Assembly: GCF_030867145.1 (NCBI RefSeq)
Contig: NC_134439.1
Location: forward strand, 5,555,379 to 5,619,378
Length of the DNA: 64,000 nt
From: Opisthocomus hoazin
Lineage: Eukaryota; Chordata; Aves; Opisthocomiformes; Opisthocomidae
Reading direction: 5' to 3'
Shown piece after piece: positions 1 to 10,253 of this stretch. The notes under the pieces are model-generated. The model made no database searches, was not told where the DNA came from, and worked only from the letters and a program-made list of their open reading frames with translations. A program made the translations under genes and the position numbers. The stretch's first letter is position 1; each line of letters opens with the position of its first letter.

Positions 1-838
1 TACATCCCATCCCTGCTGCAGCCACATGTCCCTATCCCCAGTGCATCCATGTGTTCCAGCCCCCGTACAGCCATGTGTCCCTGCCCCCGGTGCATCCGTG
101 TGTCCCATCCCTGGTGCAGTCACGTGTCCCCAGTGCATCCGTGTGTCCCGTCCCTTGTCCATCCATGCGTCCCATCCCTCGTCCATCTGTGTGTCCCAAC
201 CCCAGTGCAGCCATATGTCCCATCCCTGGTCCATCCACGTGTCCCATCCCTGGTCCATCCATGTGTCCCAACACCAGTGCAGCCATGTGTCCCTGGTGCA
301 TTCATGTGTCCCATCCCTGATCCATCCGTGTGTCCCACCCCTGGTGCAGCCACGTGTCCCTGGTGCATTCATGTGTATCCCATCCCTGGTCTGTCCGTGT
401 GTCCCAACCCCAGTGCAGCTGCATGTCTCACCCCTGGTCCATCCGCGTGTCCCATCCCTGGTCCATCCGTCTGTCCCATCCCTGGTCCATCCATGTGTCC
501 CAATCCCAGTCCATCCACGTGTCCCACCCCTCGTCCATCCGTCTGTCCCATCCCTGGTCCATCCATGTGTCCCAACCTCAGTGCAGCTGGGTGTCCCACC
601 CCTGGTCCATCCATGTGTCCCAACCCCGGTGCAGCCGCGTGTCCCTGTCCCCAGTCCATCCAGGTGTCCCATCCCTGGTTCACCTGCGTGTCCCATCCCT
701 GGTCCATCCATGTGTCCCAGTCCCAGTCCAGCCACATGTCCCATCTCTGGTCCATCCATGCGTCCCAACCCCGGCTCAGCCGCGTGTCCCTGTCCCTGTT
801 TCGGCTGCGTGTCCCCTCCCCCGTGCATCCACGTGCCC
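1..838. repeat. 24-bp minisatellite at the left edge
   Basis: A C-rich tandem array runs from the window edge to about 838. The unit is about 24 bp, built on CATCCCTGGTCCATCC followed by an RYGTGTCC ending, with variants in which CCAGTGCAGCC replaces the middle. Because 24 is divisible by 3, long open frames appear on both strands. They are repeat translations and not genes. The array continues beyond the left edge. Confidence 0.9.
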
Positions 839-899
839 CGTTCCCAGCGCACGATGCCGGGCGCTCCCCGCCGCCGTGCCAGGCAGGTTTCCCCACGCG

Positions 900-1190
900 A
901 TGACTGACAGCCGGGCCGGTCGGGCGCAGATAGGCAGGGAGATTACACGGGACTAATTAAAAGCCGTCTTTAAAACTACAACCGAGCCCGTCAGCTCCCA
1001 TCGCCACGTCGCAGAGGTCGAGTCCCGACAGTAATTCCTCTTCTCGGTGAGAAACGCTCCCTTGGGGCACGCTGCGATCTGGCACGCACCGCGGGCAGGG
1101 GAAGCCCGTCGCGATAATCCCGGTAGATATCTCTGCCAGGCAGGCAGGTGCCCTGCCTTCAGCTTGTCCCCAGGGACCAAGCGGGCAGCC
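900..1190. other. Unique AT-richer island between two minisatellites
   Basis: This is a non-repetitive stretch with clearly lower GC than its surroundings. It includes a TAATTA core near 954-960 and a TTTAAA near 969. No gene is visible. Its survival as unique sequence between two arrays makes it a candidate conserved element, but no function can be read from it directly. Confidence 0.3.
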
Positions 1191-1200
1191 CCGTGGCAGT

Positions 1201-1251
1201 CGTCGTGCCCCCCGGGGACGCAGCATAGCTGCGTCCCCGGGGGGCACGACG
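1201..1251. repeat. Perfect 24-bp inverted repeat with a 3-nt loop
   Basis: Bases 1201-1224 are the exact reverse complement of 1228-1251, separated only by ATA (1225-1227). The first flanking pair (1200/1252) does not match, so the arms are exactly 24 bp. The stem is very GC-rich and contains a C6-G4/C4-G6 core. I found no coding frame, transposon ends or target-site duplication around it. Confidence 0.95.
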
Positions 1252-1439
1252 GCTGTCACAGGGCTGTAGGACCGTGTCCCCCCATTTACTTTCGTGGCTG
1301 GAGGGCTGTGGGAGCGATGGGGGCTGTGCCTGGGCACGGGGACTTGGGTCACTGTGATGGGGGTCCCACGGGGTCCCAGTCTGGGCTGAGGGATCCCCTA
1401 CTGGGTGCCGGTTACTGGGTTTGCTCAGCTGAGGGGACA

Positions 1440-2390
1440 CGGGGTTGTGACAGCCCTGTGGGGGCTGTGACCCTCCCGTCACAGGGCTGTGAGCACCTCA
1501 TGGGGCTGGGGGCACGGGGTTGTGACACCCCAGTGGGGGCTGTGAGCCCCCCATGGGGCTAGGGGCATGGGGGCATGGGGCTGTGACACCCCCTCATGGG
1601 GCTGTGAGCCCCCCATGGGGCTAGGGGCATGGGGGCATGGGGCTGTGACACCCCCAGGGGGACTGTGACCCCCCTCTCATGGGGCTGTGAGCCCCCCATG
1701 GGGCTGGGGGCATGGGGGCATGGGGCTGTAACCCCCCCTCATGGGGCTGTGAGCCCCCCATGGGACTGGGGGCATGGGGTTGTGACCCCCCCTCATGGGG
1801 CTGTGAGCCCCCCATGGGGCTGGGGGCATGGGGCTGTGACACCCCCAGGGGGACTGTGACCCCCCCTCACGGGGCTGTGAGCCCCCCATGGGGCTGGGGG
1901 CACGGAGATATGGGGTTGTGACACCCCCAGGGTTACTGTGACCCCCCCTCACAGGGCTGTGAGCACTTAATGGGGCTGGGGGCATGGGGCTGTAACCCCC
2001 CCTCATGGGGCTGTGAGCCCCCCATGGGACTGGGGGCATGGGGTTGTGACCCCCCCTCATGGGGCTGTGAGCCCCCCATGGGGCTGGGGGCATGGGGCTG
2101 TGACACCCCCAGGGGGACTGTGACCCCCCCTCACGGGGCTGTGAGCCCCCCATGGGGCTGGGGGCACGGAGATATGGGGTTGTGACACCCCCAGGGTTAC
2201 TGTGACCCCCCCTCACAGGGCTGTGAGCACTTAATGGGGCTGGGGGCATGGGGTTGTGACCCTCCCTCACAGGGCTGTGAGCACCTAATGGGGCTGGGGA
2301 CATGGGGGCACGGGGCTGTGACACCCTCGTGGTGACTGTCCTCACGGGGCTGTGGGGGGTCCTCACGGGGCTGTGAGCCCCCCATGGGGC
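1440..2390. repeat. G-rich minisatellite with a 264-bp higher-order duplication
   Basis: Irregular units built from GGGGCTGTGAGCCCCCCATG and related blocks fill this stretch. A larger period is also visible. The landmarks GCATGGGGCTGTAACC (1718 and 1982), CACGGAGATA (1901 and 2165) and GAGCACTTAA (1961 and 2225) each recur exactly 264 bp apart. So about 1717-1980 was duplicated to about 1981-2244. All long open frames here are repeat artefacts. Confidence 0.85.
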
Positions 2391-2399
2391 TGGGGGCAC

Positions 2400-3159
2400 C
2401 CCCAGTCCCTGACCCACCCGGCATCGGTCCTACCACGCCAGCCCCGACTCGCTCGGGGTCCCCCCCAGCTCCTGCCAGCACCCCGGCTGCACCCCGCAGC
2501 GGGCTCAGCGTCAGCCCAGCGTCACCCCCCCGGGGGTGTCTGGGCGCGGGGCCGACAGCGGCACCCCCAGAACCTCGGGGAAGGATCTGGGTGCTTCCCT
2601 CTCCACATCTGCGGTCCCACGGCTGCCCCTGGGGCTTCCCCCCGGGCTGGGGCGACCCAGACGGCGCAGCCCAGCGGCACCCGCTGCAGACCCCCCCCGG
2701 GCACCCCCCCCGGGCACCCCGCTCCTGGGCACCCAGCCTCCGCCGAGCTCAGCACCCACACGCGTGGGTGGGTGCACACGCAGACGGACGTGCAGACAGG
2801 CAGGGAGCCGGCGCAGCGCGCGGGGGGGGCTCACGCTTTGCACACGCGTGGACACGACACCCCCTGCACACGCGCAGTGGTGTGGCACACGCATGCACAC
2901 GCATGTACACGCTCCCAGCACCCAGCCGGCCCCTCTACCCCCCACCCCCCCAGACCCCAATTTGTTTTATGGCAGCGGAGGAAATTGCCCTCCCTCCGTT
3001 CCCCAGGCCGGGACTGTTTGAAGGGCTCTGCCCCTGGGCCGGGAGGGGCCTCGCTGTACCTCTGTCCCCCAGCGTCCTCCTGGGGCCTGGGGGGACATCT
3101 CTGCTCCCCCGTCTCTCCTTCCCCCCGGCCCTGGGGGGCCCAGGAGGTGCCTGTCCTCC
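2400..3159. other. No gene seen; GC-rich sequence with CA/CG-rich patch
   Basis: Nothing coding is recognisable. Around 2757-2910 there is a patch of ACACGC/TGCACA-type dinucleotide-rich DNA. A short AT-richer stretch at about 2957-2995 stands out against the GC background. Confidence 0.5.
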
Positions 3160-3355
3160 TCCATCCCTCTGTCCCCCCACCCCTCTGTCCCTCCGTCCCT
3201 CTGTCCCTCTATCCCTTTGTCCCCCCACCCCTCTGTCCCCCCACCCCTCTGTACCTCCATCCCTCCATCCCTTCATCCCTTCATCCTTTCATCCCACTGT
3301 CCCCCCATCCCTCCATCCCTGCACCCCTCCCTCCCCCCACCCCTATTTCCCCCTA
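3160..3355. repeat. Pyrimidine-rich short tandem repeat
   Basis: This is an imperfect array of CCCTCTGTCCC and CCATCCCT blocks, almost entirely C and T on the plus strand. It is simple-sequence DNA with no coding meaning. Confidence 0.75.
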
Positions 3356-3724
3356 GGGACAGGGGTGTCCCCAACCCCCCTGTGCCATAGGGCTGTACCC
3401 CTCCAGCTGCCCGTGCAGGTCCCTTTCACCCCCTGTCACCCATCGTTGTCCTTGTGTCCCCCCCCCAGCAGGGCCATGCTGTGCCCAGCTCTGGGGGCAT
3501 CAGTGGGGCGAGGGCTGGGAGCACGGAGGGGGGGGCTGCTGCCTGGTGCCCACCCGCTCACCGGGGTCCCAGATGTAGTTTTGGGGAGCCCCGAGCCTTC
3601 CTGCCCCCGTTCTGGCTCCACGCAGGACCCGGGACCCCCCCGTTGGCCCCTCGGTGCCCCCCCGATCGGCCGGAGCGGCTGCTGCTGCCTGAGCACTCGG
3701 GAGGGACTGGAGGCATTTGCCTCT

Positions 3725-3775
3725 CGCCTTGTAATTTATGCAAATGGGCTCTGTAATTAGCTGTAATTTCAAGGC
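3725..3775. promoter_or_regulatory. Candidate POU/homeodomain element upstream of SP6
   Basis: An AT-rich island of about 50 bp holds a perfect octamer ATGCAAAT (3738-3745), a TAATTAG homeodomain core (3754-3760) and a further TGTAATTT. It lies 5.4 kb upstream of the SP6 start codon in otherwise GC-rich DNA. The octamer is the classical POU-factor site. The regulatory role is inferred from motif clustering only. Confidence 0.35.
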
Positions 3776-6700
3776 ACGGCTCGGGGTTTCAGACGCTCGG
3801 TGGCGAGGAGATGCCCCCCCGGAATCCTCCGGCATCGGCGCAATTTCCTCCCCACGTGTGATCCCAGACGGGGCTCCAGCTCCGCTCGAGGTGGCTCCAG
3901 GAGCCCCCGGCCCCCCCAGACCCCCGGTCCCCCCGGACCCCCTCCCTGGTCCCCCTGGCCCGGTGCCACTGCCCCTCTCAGCCCCCGCTGCCCCTGGCCG
4001 CACCCCGGCGGCTCCTTCCCCCCCAGTCCAGCTGCGGTGTTTTGGGATGGGTCCAGAGACCCCCGCTCCAGCCTTGGGGCTGGGGGCTGGGGGTGTCAGC
4101 AGGTCGGGGCCACCCCAGGTCCTCGTCCCTGTCCCCAGAGCAGGCACACAGTGTCCCACACCCTCCCACCCTGCAGCCCGGGACTGGCAGGGACCACGGC
4201 AGCCGGCACCTGGGACCCCTGCGCAGCGACCCATCTCCCTCCCGCACCGCCAGTCCCTCAAGCACTGGGGAGACTGGGAAGGAGACCCCGGGGCGAAGGG
4301 ACGCAGGATGAGCCACGTCCCCACCACGTGCACGACACACAGGGAAAGGCGCACTGTGGAGTCCCGGCTCCCGGTGGCAGCAGGGCCGGGATGGGGATTG
4401 GGATGGGGATTGGGATGGGGACTGGGATCCAGCCGGGGATCGGCCTCACCGGTGCCTGGAGCTGCACACGAGGTGGTCCCTACCCCGGGGAGCTGCTGGT
4501 GGCCGCGACACCGGCGACTGGGAGGCAGCCGGGGTGCCCGGGGCCCCACCACCCCAGCCCAAACAGCTCCCGGGTGTCCCCAAACCGGAGCATCCCCCTT
4601 CCCCGCGGCCACCGGAATGGCCCCCGCCACCTCCCAGGCAGGTGCAGGGGAGGGGAGGTGGCAAGACCCTGGAGCTGGGGTCCCCCTGCATCCCCCCCAG
4701 CACTGGAGAACTGGAGCGCGTGTTCATCACCAAACCCCCCCGCACCAGCTTGCCCTGCCCCTGTCCGTCCCAGGGTCCCCATCCCGGGGTCCCCATCCCG
4801 GTGCCCGCCCGAGCCGTGGGGCCAGGCTCAGCCCATAGCCAGCCGCGTTTCGGCGGTGACGGCGGTGGAGCCATCCCTGGGATGATGAAAACCAGGAGAG
4901 TTTTCCCCTGGGCGAAGGAGTTCCCCCGCGCCCTCCGCCCGGCCGGGCGCTTGGCAAGCGTGGCGGCGAGATGCGGGCTCCCTTGTGCCGGCACGCCGGG
5001 CTCGGCCAGCCGGGCTCCCGGCGCTGGTGGCGGAGGTCCTGGCTCTGGCCAGTGACCACCACCCTTTCCCATGGGCTTTGGAGTGGGGTGGGCTTCCCCC
5101 AGGGTCCACGTGGGGTTGCGGTGACGGGTGGCCAGCCTCGTGCTGGCCCAGGGATTTCGGCCGTGGAAATGGGGACACGACGCCCCGGTGATTAAGTGGC
5201 TCCTCTGGCCATGGCGTTGCCGTCTGGCGGCTCCTGGGGCTTCTCCATCCCGGCAGCCCCTCGTGCCGCCAGCCGCAGTGGTGGGGGAACTGGAGTCGGG
5301 AGGGTCGGACACCCCAGGCTGGGGGGGACGGGCTCCGCCGGGACCTCCCGGACCCTTTTGGGGTGCCCCAAATCCATCCGGGTCACGGTGGGTCCCGCCA
5401 TCAGCATCCTGCTCCCTCCCACCACGGGTCCAGCCCTGACCCCAAAACTCACCCCCCGCGCCCGTCCCCATCCCGGTTACCCCGTGGCACTGGGATGAGC
5501 CACAACGGGGGACCCCGAGCCCCCCCCCTCCCCGGGGATGGCTGCCATCCCCGGGGGCAGCAGCAGACGGCCACCTCCGGGTGCCACCCCCGGGGGTGGG
5601 CACGACAGCCGGCTGGGCTCCCCAGGGTGCTCGGGGCGGGGGGGGGTGGCAGGAGGAGGGCGTCCACGGGGCGGGGGAGGGAGGCGGTTGTTTCTTTCTT
5701 CTTTAATTACCCCCCCCCGCACCCCGCTCGCTGCCAACTCGCCGTCCCCTCCCTCCGCCGTCTTTCCCCCGGATCCCGGGACCGGGAGCGGGCTCCCGTC
5801 GAGCGGCGGGGCCGGGGCTCTGCCTCCAAGGGTTAAAATCACCTGGGCCGGGGAGGGGAGGAGCTGGGCCGGCGGGGAGGAGGCAAGAGCCGGGCGCCGG
5901 GCTGGGACCCAGCCATTCCTGCTCGCCCGGCCCGGTGGGTGCCCCGTCCCTGGGGAGCCGCGTGGGTCCCTCGGGGTCCCCTCGGGAACCGGACCCCAAC
6001 GCCGATGAGGACGGAGCCGCCGGGAGCTCTCTGCCGTTAGACCCGTACGTACCCCCCCCCCCCCCATCCCACCCCGGCGCTGCCCGAGCCCCACGGAGGG
6101 AGGGAGGGAGGGGAGGGTGGGGGGGCGCGGGGACCCCCGGCCGGGCCGCGGGGGTCGGGGCTGCCCCGACGGGCGGCTGGGAACGCGCTGCCTCCGGCTC
6201 CGCCGCCCCGGCCCAGCCCAGCCCCGGCAAGTCTTTGCTTGCCCCCCCGCCGCGTCCACTGGCCACCGAGCCCCGGGGCTGCCGGCCCCGCCGCGACGCC
6301 CTGATGTGTGCCCCCCCCCCCCCCGCGATTTACAGCGAGAAGTCCCCTCCCTCCCATGGGGCCGGGTCCCCCTCCGCCGCCCCGCAGGGACCCCGCGCCG
6401 GTGCCAAGCCCTGGTGCGGGGCAGGGAGCTGGGGGGGGCTGCGTGTCCCCCCCCAACCCCGCGACCGGTGCTCTGTGTGTGTGTGTGTCCCCCGAAGAAG
6501 CCCCGGGGAGTTTCGCTCGGGCTGCGGGGAGCGTTGCTGCGGGCTGGGCGGTGCGGTGAGGTGGCGGCATCCCCCCCCCCGCCGAAACCCGCGGCATCGC
6601 CCTTCCAAAAGCCGCGGCATCCCCCCCAAAAACCCTCGGCATCACCCCAAAACCCTCGGCATTACCCCAAACCCCTCGGCACCGTCCCCCGACCCCTCGG

Positions 6701-9120
6701 CATCCCCCTAAACCCGCGGTATCGCCCCCAAACCGCGGCATCACCCCCGGCCCCGACCATCCTCCTCCCGTCGGGGCTCCCCGGTGGCGGCCGGGCGGGG
6801 GCCGGGGGCCGGGGGGCGAGAGACGAGGGGCCGGGCCGCGGCCGGCAGACGGGCAGAGCCGCCTCTGCCCAGCCCGGACCGTGACTCACGGGACGCAGCA
6901 CTCGCCCGTGCCTCAGTTTCCCTGCGGTGAAATGGCCAACGCGTCGTCGGGCCCCGCCAGGGAGGGGGACGCTGGGGGCCCCGGGGGGATTTTTGTCGTC
7001 ATTCCCGGATGGAAAAACGCCCCGGGAACCTCCACGCGTGGCTGGGGCAGGGCCACGGGGGGGAGGGGGAGTGGGGGGGGTGAGGGGGTGTCCCTCCCAG
7101 CCCCCCGAATCCCCTGCGGGTCCCCGCTCGCTGGCTTCGGAGCGGGACGGGGCGCAGCTGCGGCGGAGGTGGTGCGACGCGGCCGCGGGTCTCGGTGCGC
7201 GTGGCGGGGCCGTGGGTCGGGGGGCTCAGTCCTGGTGGGACCCCCGAGCTGGGGGGGTCTTTTGGGAGCAGGGTGTGCTGGGAGAGCCACGGCCGCCGGA
7301 GCTCACCGTGGCCGTGCCAGCTCTGGGTCGGGTGGGAGCTGCCCGGTTACCCGCGGGGGGCCCTTCTCCACCTGGGGGGCTGGGGGTCCTCCCTGCGAAG
7401 CCCCCTCCATCCCCAGATCCGGGGGGGCCCTGTGCAGTGCAGGCTGCCTAGCCGTAGCCCCACAAAAGGCCTTCACTGTGGGGTTTTGTGGTGGTGGCCT
7501 CAATCTGGCACCCACGGGGAGTGGGGGGGGCTCAGGACCCCGCTGAGGACCAGCACTGGGTGGAAGCCATGGCCCCCCCTTGGTGCCAGCCAGCACCGGC
7601 CCCACTGGCATCCCCAGGAGGCAGGGACGGTCCCCAGGAGCTGGCCCCGAAATCGGTGCCAACCCCCCCTCAGGGCTGGGGTGGGCAGAGCTGGGCCCCC
7701 TCTGGGGAGCAGCACCCCGAAACCTGCCCCGGCTGCCGGCCCTGGGGGGCTCGTCCCACCCGTGACCACCCTGACACCCGCTCAAGGCCGAGCCCCCACC
7801 AGTGTCGGTATTGCAGGTGGAGGTGGGTCCCGTCGGGGGGATTTTGGCACCCCCCAGCTCCCACCCCTCTCCTTGGGGTCCCCCTCCCTCCCCGGTGCCT
7901 CCGGGCAGGGGGAAACGGCGTCCTCACGTAACTGGGGTGGTCTCCAGTGTCCGGGACCCCCTCCCTGCCCTGGGCTCATAGTGCTAGGGACTGGGGGGCT
8001 CTGGGGGTGCAGCCCCTTTGCACAGGGGATCCCCCACCCCAAAAGCTTCAGCACCCCCGGGGAGTCTCCCTGGGGGTCCGTCCCCATCCCGCACGGGCCG
8101 GGGGTGGCGAGGAGCCAGGGGGGGACGGCATGGGGGGGGCTGGGAGCGGGAGGGGACAGTGGGGGGCTCAGCCGCCCCCTGCCGCGGTGCCGGTGGGAAG
8201 TCGGGGGGCGGGAGCCGGTGGCAGCAGGTGGATTTCGACACCGGGGTGGGGCCCGTCCCCAGTGGGGTTTGCACAGCTCCTGGTGAGTCACGGCCGCCGT
8301 GCCGGGGAGGCAGCGGGTGCCCGGGGGTCCGGGGGCGCAGCGGGTGCCCCGGGGGTCCGGGCTGCGGGCGAAAGCAGCCCAGAGCCCGACTTCAAAGGGC
8401 TGCCGGCGGCTTGGCCCCCGGGCTCCGCTGCCGCCCCGCAGCCGGCTCCGCTCCCCCATCCCGCTGCCAACCAGCCCGGGGGTGCAGCCCCCCCCCCCCC
8501 CCCCACTGCCGGGGGGCTCCCAGCCGGGCTGGGGGCTTGGGGCAGAAGCAGAGATGGGGGCGATGGTTTCCCAGCCCGACTGGGACGCGGGAGAAGCAGG
8601 GTGGCCCCGTGGGTGCCGTGTCCCCCTGTGGTTGGGGCACGGGCTTGGGGACGCCACTCGTGTCCCCTTGGGGACCCCAGCTGCGTTGGGGGGACGCGGG
8701 TGGGGAGGTGGCGAGGCAGATGCTGGCAGCTCTCTTAGGTTTCAGCGATAGGCACCGACCCCCTCGGGCCACAGACGTGACCCACCAGCACCGGGGCTGT
8801 GCCAGGGGCTGGCACAGGGTCCGCAGGGGCACGGGGACGGGTGAGAAGGGGTGCCCCCCCAGGCTGGCATCACCGTCCTGGCGTCACACCGGGCTGTGGG
8901 GCAGAGAAACCCCCTTGGCAGGGCAGAGGTGTCCCCAAACCGCGGGTGACAGGGTGCTGGGGACGCTGTCACCCGTGGCGTGGAGGGACAGGAATCGACG
9001 CCAGGGCTGCCGCCGGTGCCAAACCGTCCCCGGTGCCAGTGTGCGCAGGGACAGGGGGGTTAGGGGGTGTGCCCCCCCTCTTCTGACAGCGCTTCTCTCC
9101 CCCCCTCCTTGGCCCCGCAG
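3776..9120. other. SP6 upstream region with CpG-dense core
   Basis: No protein-coding exon is recognisable. The stretch of about 5640-6900 is especially CpG-dense, with several GC boxes, and is a plausible SP6 promoter/first-exon region. SP6 is known to have 5' non-coding exon(s), and the coding exon here opens after an acceptor AG ending at 9120. A good splice-donor match at 8282/8283 (CTG|GTGAGT) could close such a non-coding exon, but I cannot pair it with a promoter with confidence. Confidence 0.3.
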
Positions 9121-9152
9121 GTCTGTCCGCCCTCGCCCCGCGCCGCCCGGCA

Positions 9153-10253
9153 ATGCTGACGGCGGTCTGCGGCTCCCTGGGGACCCAGGCCTCCGACGCG
9201 CCCCGCGCCTCGCCCAGCCACCTCGACCTGCAGCCGCTGCCGCCCTTCCAGCCCCACGGCAGCTCCGCCGCCGCCGCCGCCGACTTCGCCTCCCCGCTGC
9301 CTCCGCCCGAGCTGCCGCTGGCGGGTCCCGACGCCTCCGCCTTCGCCGCTCCCGCCACCTACGAGCCCCATGGCCCCCCGCGGTTAGAGCTCCCCGCCGA
9401 CGGCCCCGCCGCCCCCGGCTCCTACGCCAAGCTGCTGCCGGCCGCCCCGGACATGGCGCATCCCTACGAGCCCTGGTTCCGGCCCCCCCATCCCGGCGCT
9501 CCCGGCGACGAGGGAAGCGTCAACTGGTGGGATCTCCACGCCGGAGCCAGTTGGATGGAGCTGCCCCCCGGGCAGGGCGGGGGGCTGCAGGTGCCCGGGC
9601 ACCCCGGGCTGCCGCCGGCGCTGGGGGGGTACGGTGGCGGGGAGCACCAGCTCTGCGGCCCCCCTGCCCACCTGCTGCCCCCCCCTAGCCAGCACCTGCT
9701 GGGAGCGGAGGGGGCGAAGGCGCTGGAGGGACCCCCCGAGCCGCGGGGGCCGGAGGCGGAGGGCGGCGGGCGGCCGAAGGGAGCGCGTCGCGCGGTGCCG
9801 CGGGGCGGGGGGCAGGCGGCGTGCCGCTGCCCCAACTGCCAGGAGGCGGAAAGGGGGGGTCCGTGCCCGGAGGGGGCGAAACGCAAGCACCTCCACAACT
9901 GCCACATCCCCGGCTGCGGGAAGGCGTACGCCAAGACCTCGCACCTGAAAGCCCACCTGCGCTGGCACAGCGGCGACCGACCCTTCGTCTGCAACTGGCT
10001 CTTCTGCGGCAAGCGCTTCACCCGCTCCGACGAGCTCCAGCGGCACCTCCAGACCCACACCGGCGCCAAGAAATTCGCCTGCCCCGTCTGCGGCCGCGTC
10101 TTCATGCGCAGCGACCACCTGGGCAAGCACATGAAGACGCACGACGGGGGCAAGGACGGGGGCGAACCCGAGGGGAAGGGCGCCGGGGACCCGTCAGCCG
10201 GCAAGGGAGGCAAGCGGGAGTCCGAGGGGGGGAACGCAGCCCCCACAAACTGA
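9153..10253 (+). CDS. SP6: Transcription factor Sp6 (epiprofin)
   Basis: This is a single coding exon of 366 codons, preceded by a pyrimidine tract and acceptor AG at 9119-9120, so only about 32 nt of 5' UTR share this exon. The N-terminus [10 protein letters not shown] matches mammalian Sp6. The buttonhead-type box CRCPNC lies at residues 224-229. Three C2H2 zinc fingers follow at about 250-272, 280-302 and 310-330, with the Sp/KLF recognition residues intact ([24 protein letters not shown]). Family knowledge: Sp6 binds GC boxes and CACCC boxes in the nucleus and controls tooth, hair and limb epithelial development. The middle of the protein carries a short alanine run (residues 39-43) and is otherwise proline/glycine-rich, as in orthologues. 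The start is fixed by homology and length. The neighbour SCRN2 supports the identity by synteny. Confidence 0.97.
   Translation: MLTAVCGSLGTQASDAPRASPSHLDLQPLPPFQPHGSSAAAAADFASPLPPPELPLAGPDASAFAAPATYEPHGPPRLELPADGPAAPGSYAKLLPAAPDMAHPYEPWFRPPHPGAPGDEGSVNWWDLHAGASWMELPPGQGGGLQVPGHPGLPPALGGYGGGEHQLCGPPAHLLPPPSQHLLGAEGAKALEGPPEPRGPEAEGGGRPKGARRAVPRGGGQAACRCPNCQEAERGGPCPEGAKRKHLHNCHIPGCGKAYAKTSHLKAHLRWHSGDRPFVCNWLFCGKRFTRSDELQRHLQTHTGAKKFACPVCGRVFMRSDHLGKHMKTHDGGKDGGEPEGKGAGDPSAGKGGKRESEGGNAAPTN

Noticed and set aside
26-907. Overlapping open frames of up to 293 codons on both strands
   Set aside because: They are translations of the 24-bp minisatellite, whose period is a multiple of three. There is no homology and no start or splice context.
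1201-1251. Hairpin as a microRNA precursor
   Set aside because: The stem is only 24 bp with a 3-nt loop and perfect pairing, shorter than normal pre-miRNAs, and Dicer-type loops are longer.
8018-9688. 556-codon frame overlapping SP6
   Set aside because: It is out of frame with the strongly conserved SP6 zinc-finger exon and has no homology of its own.
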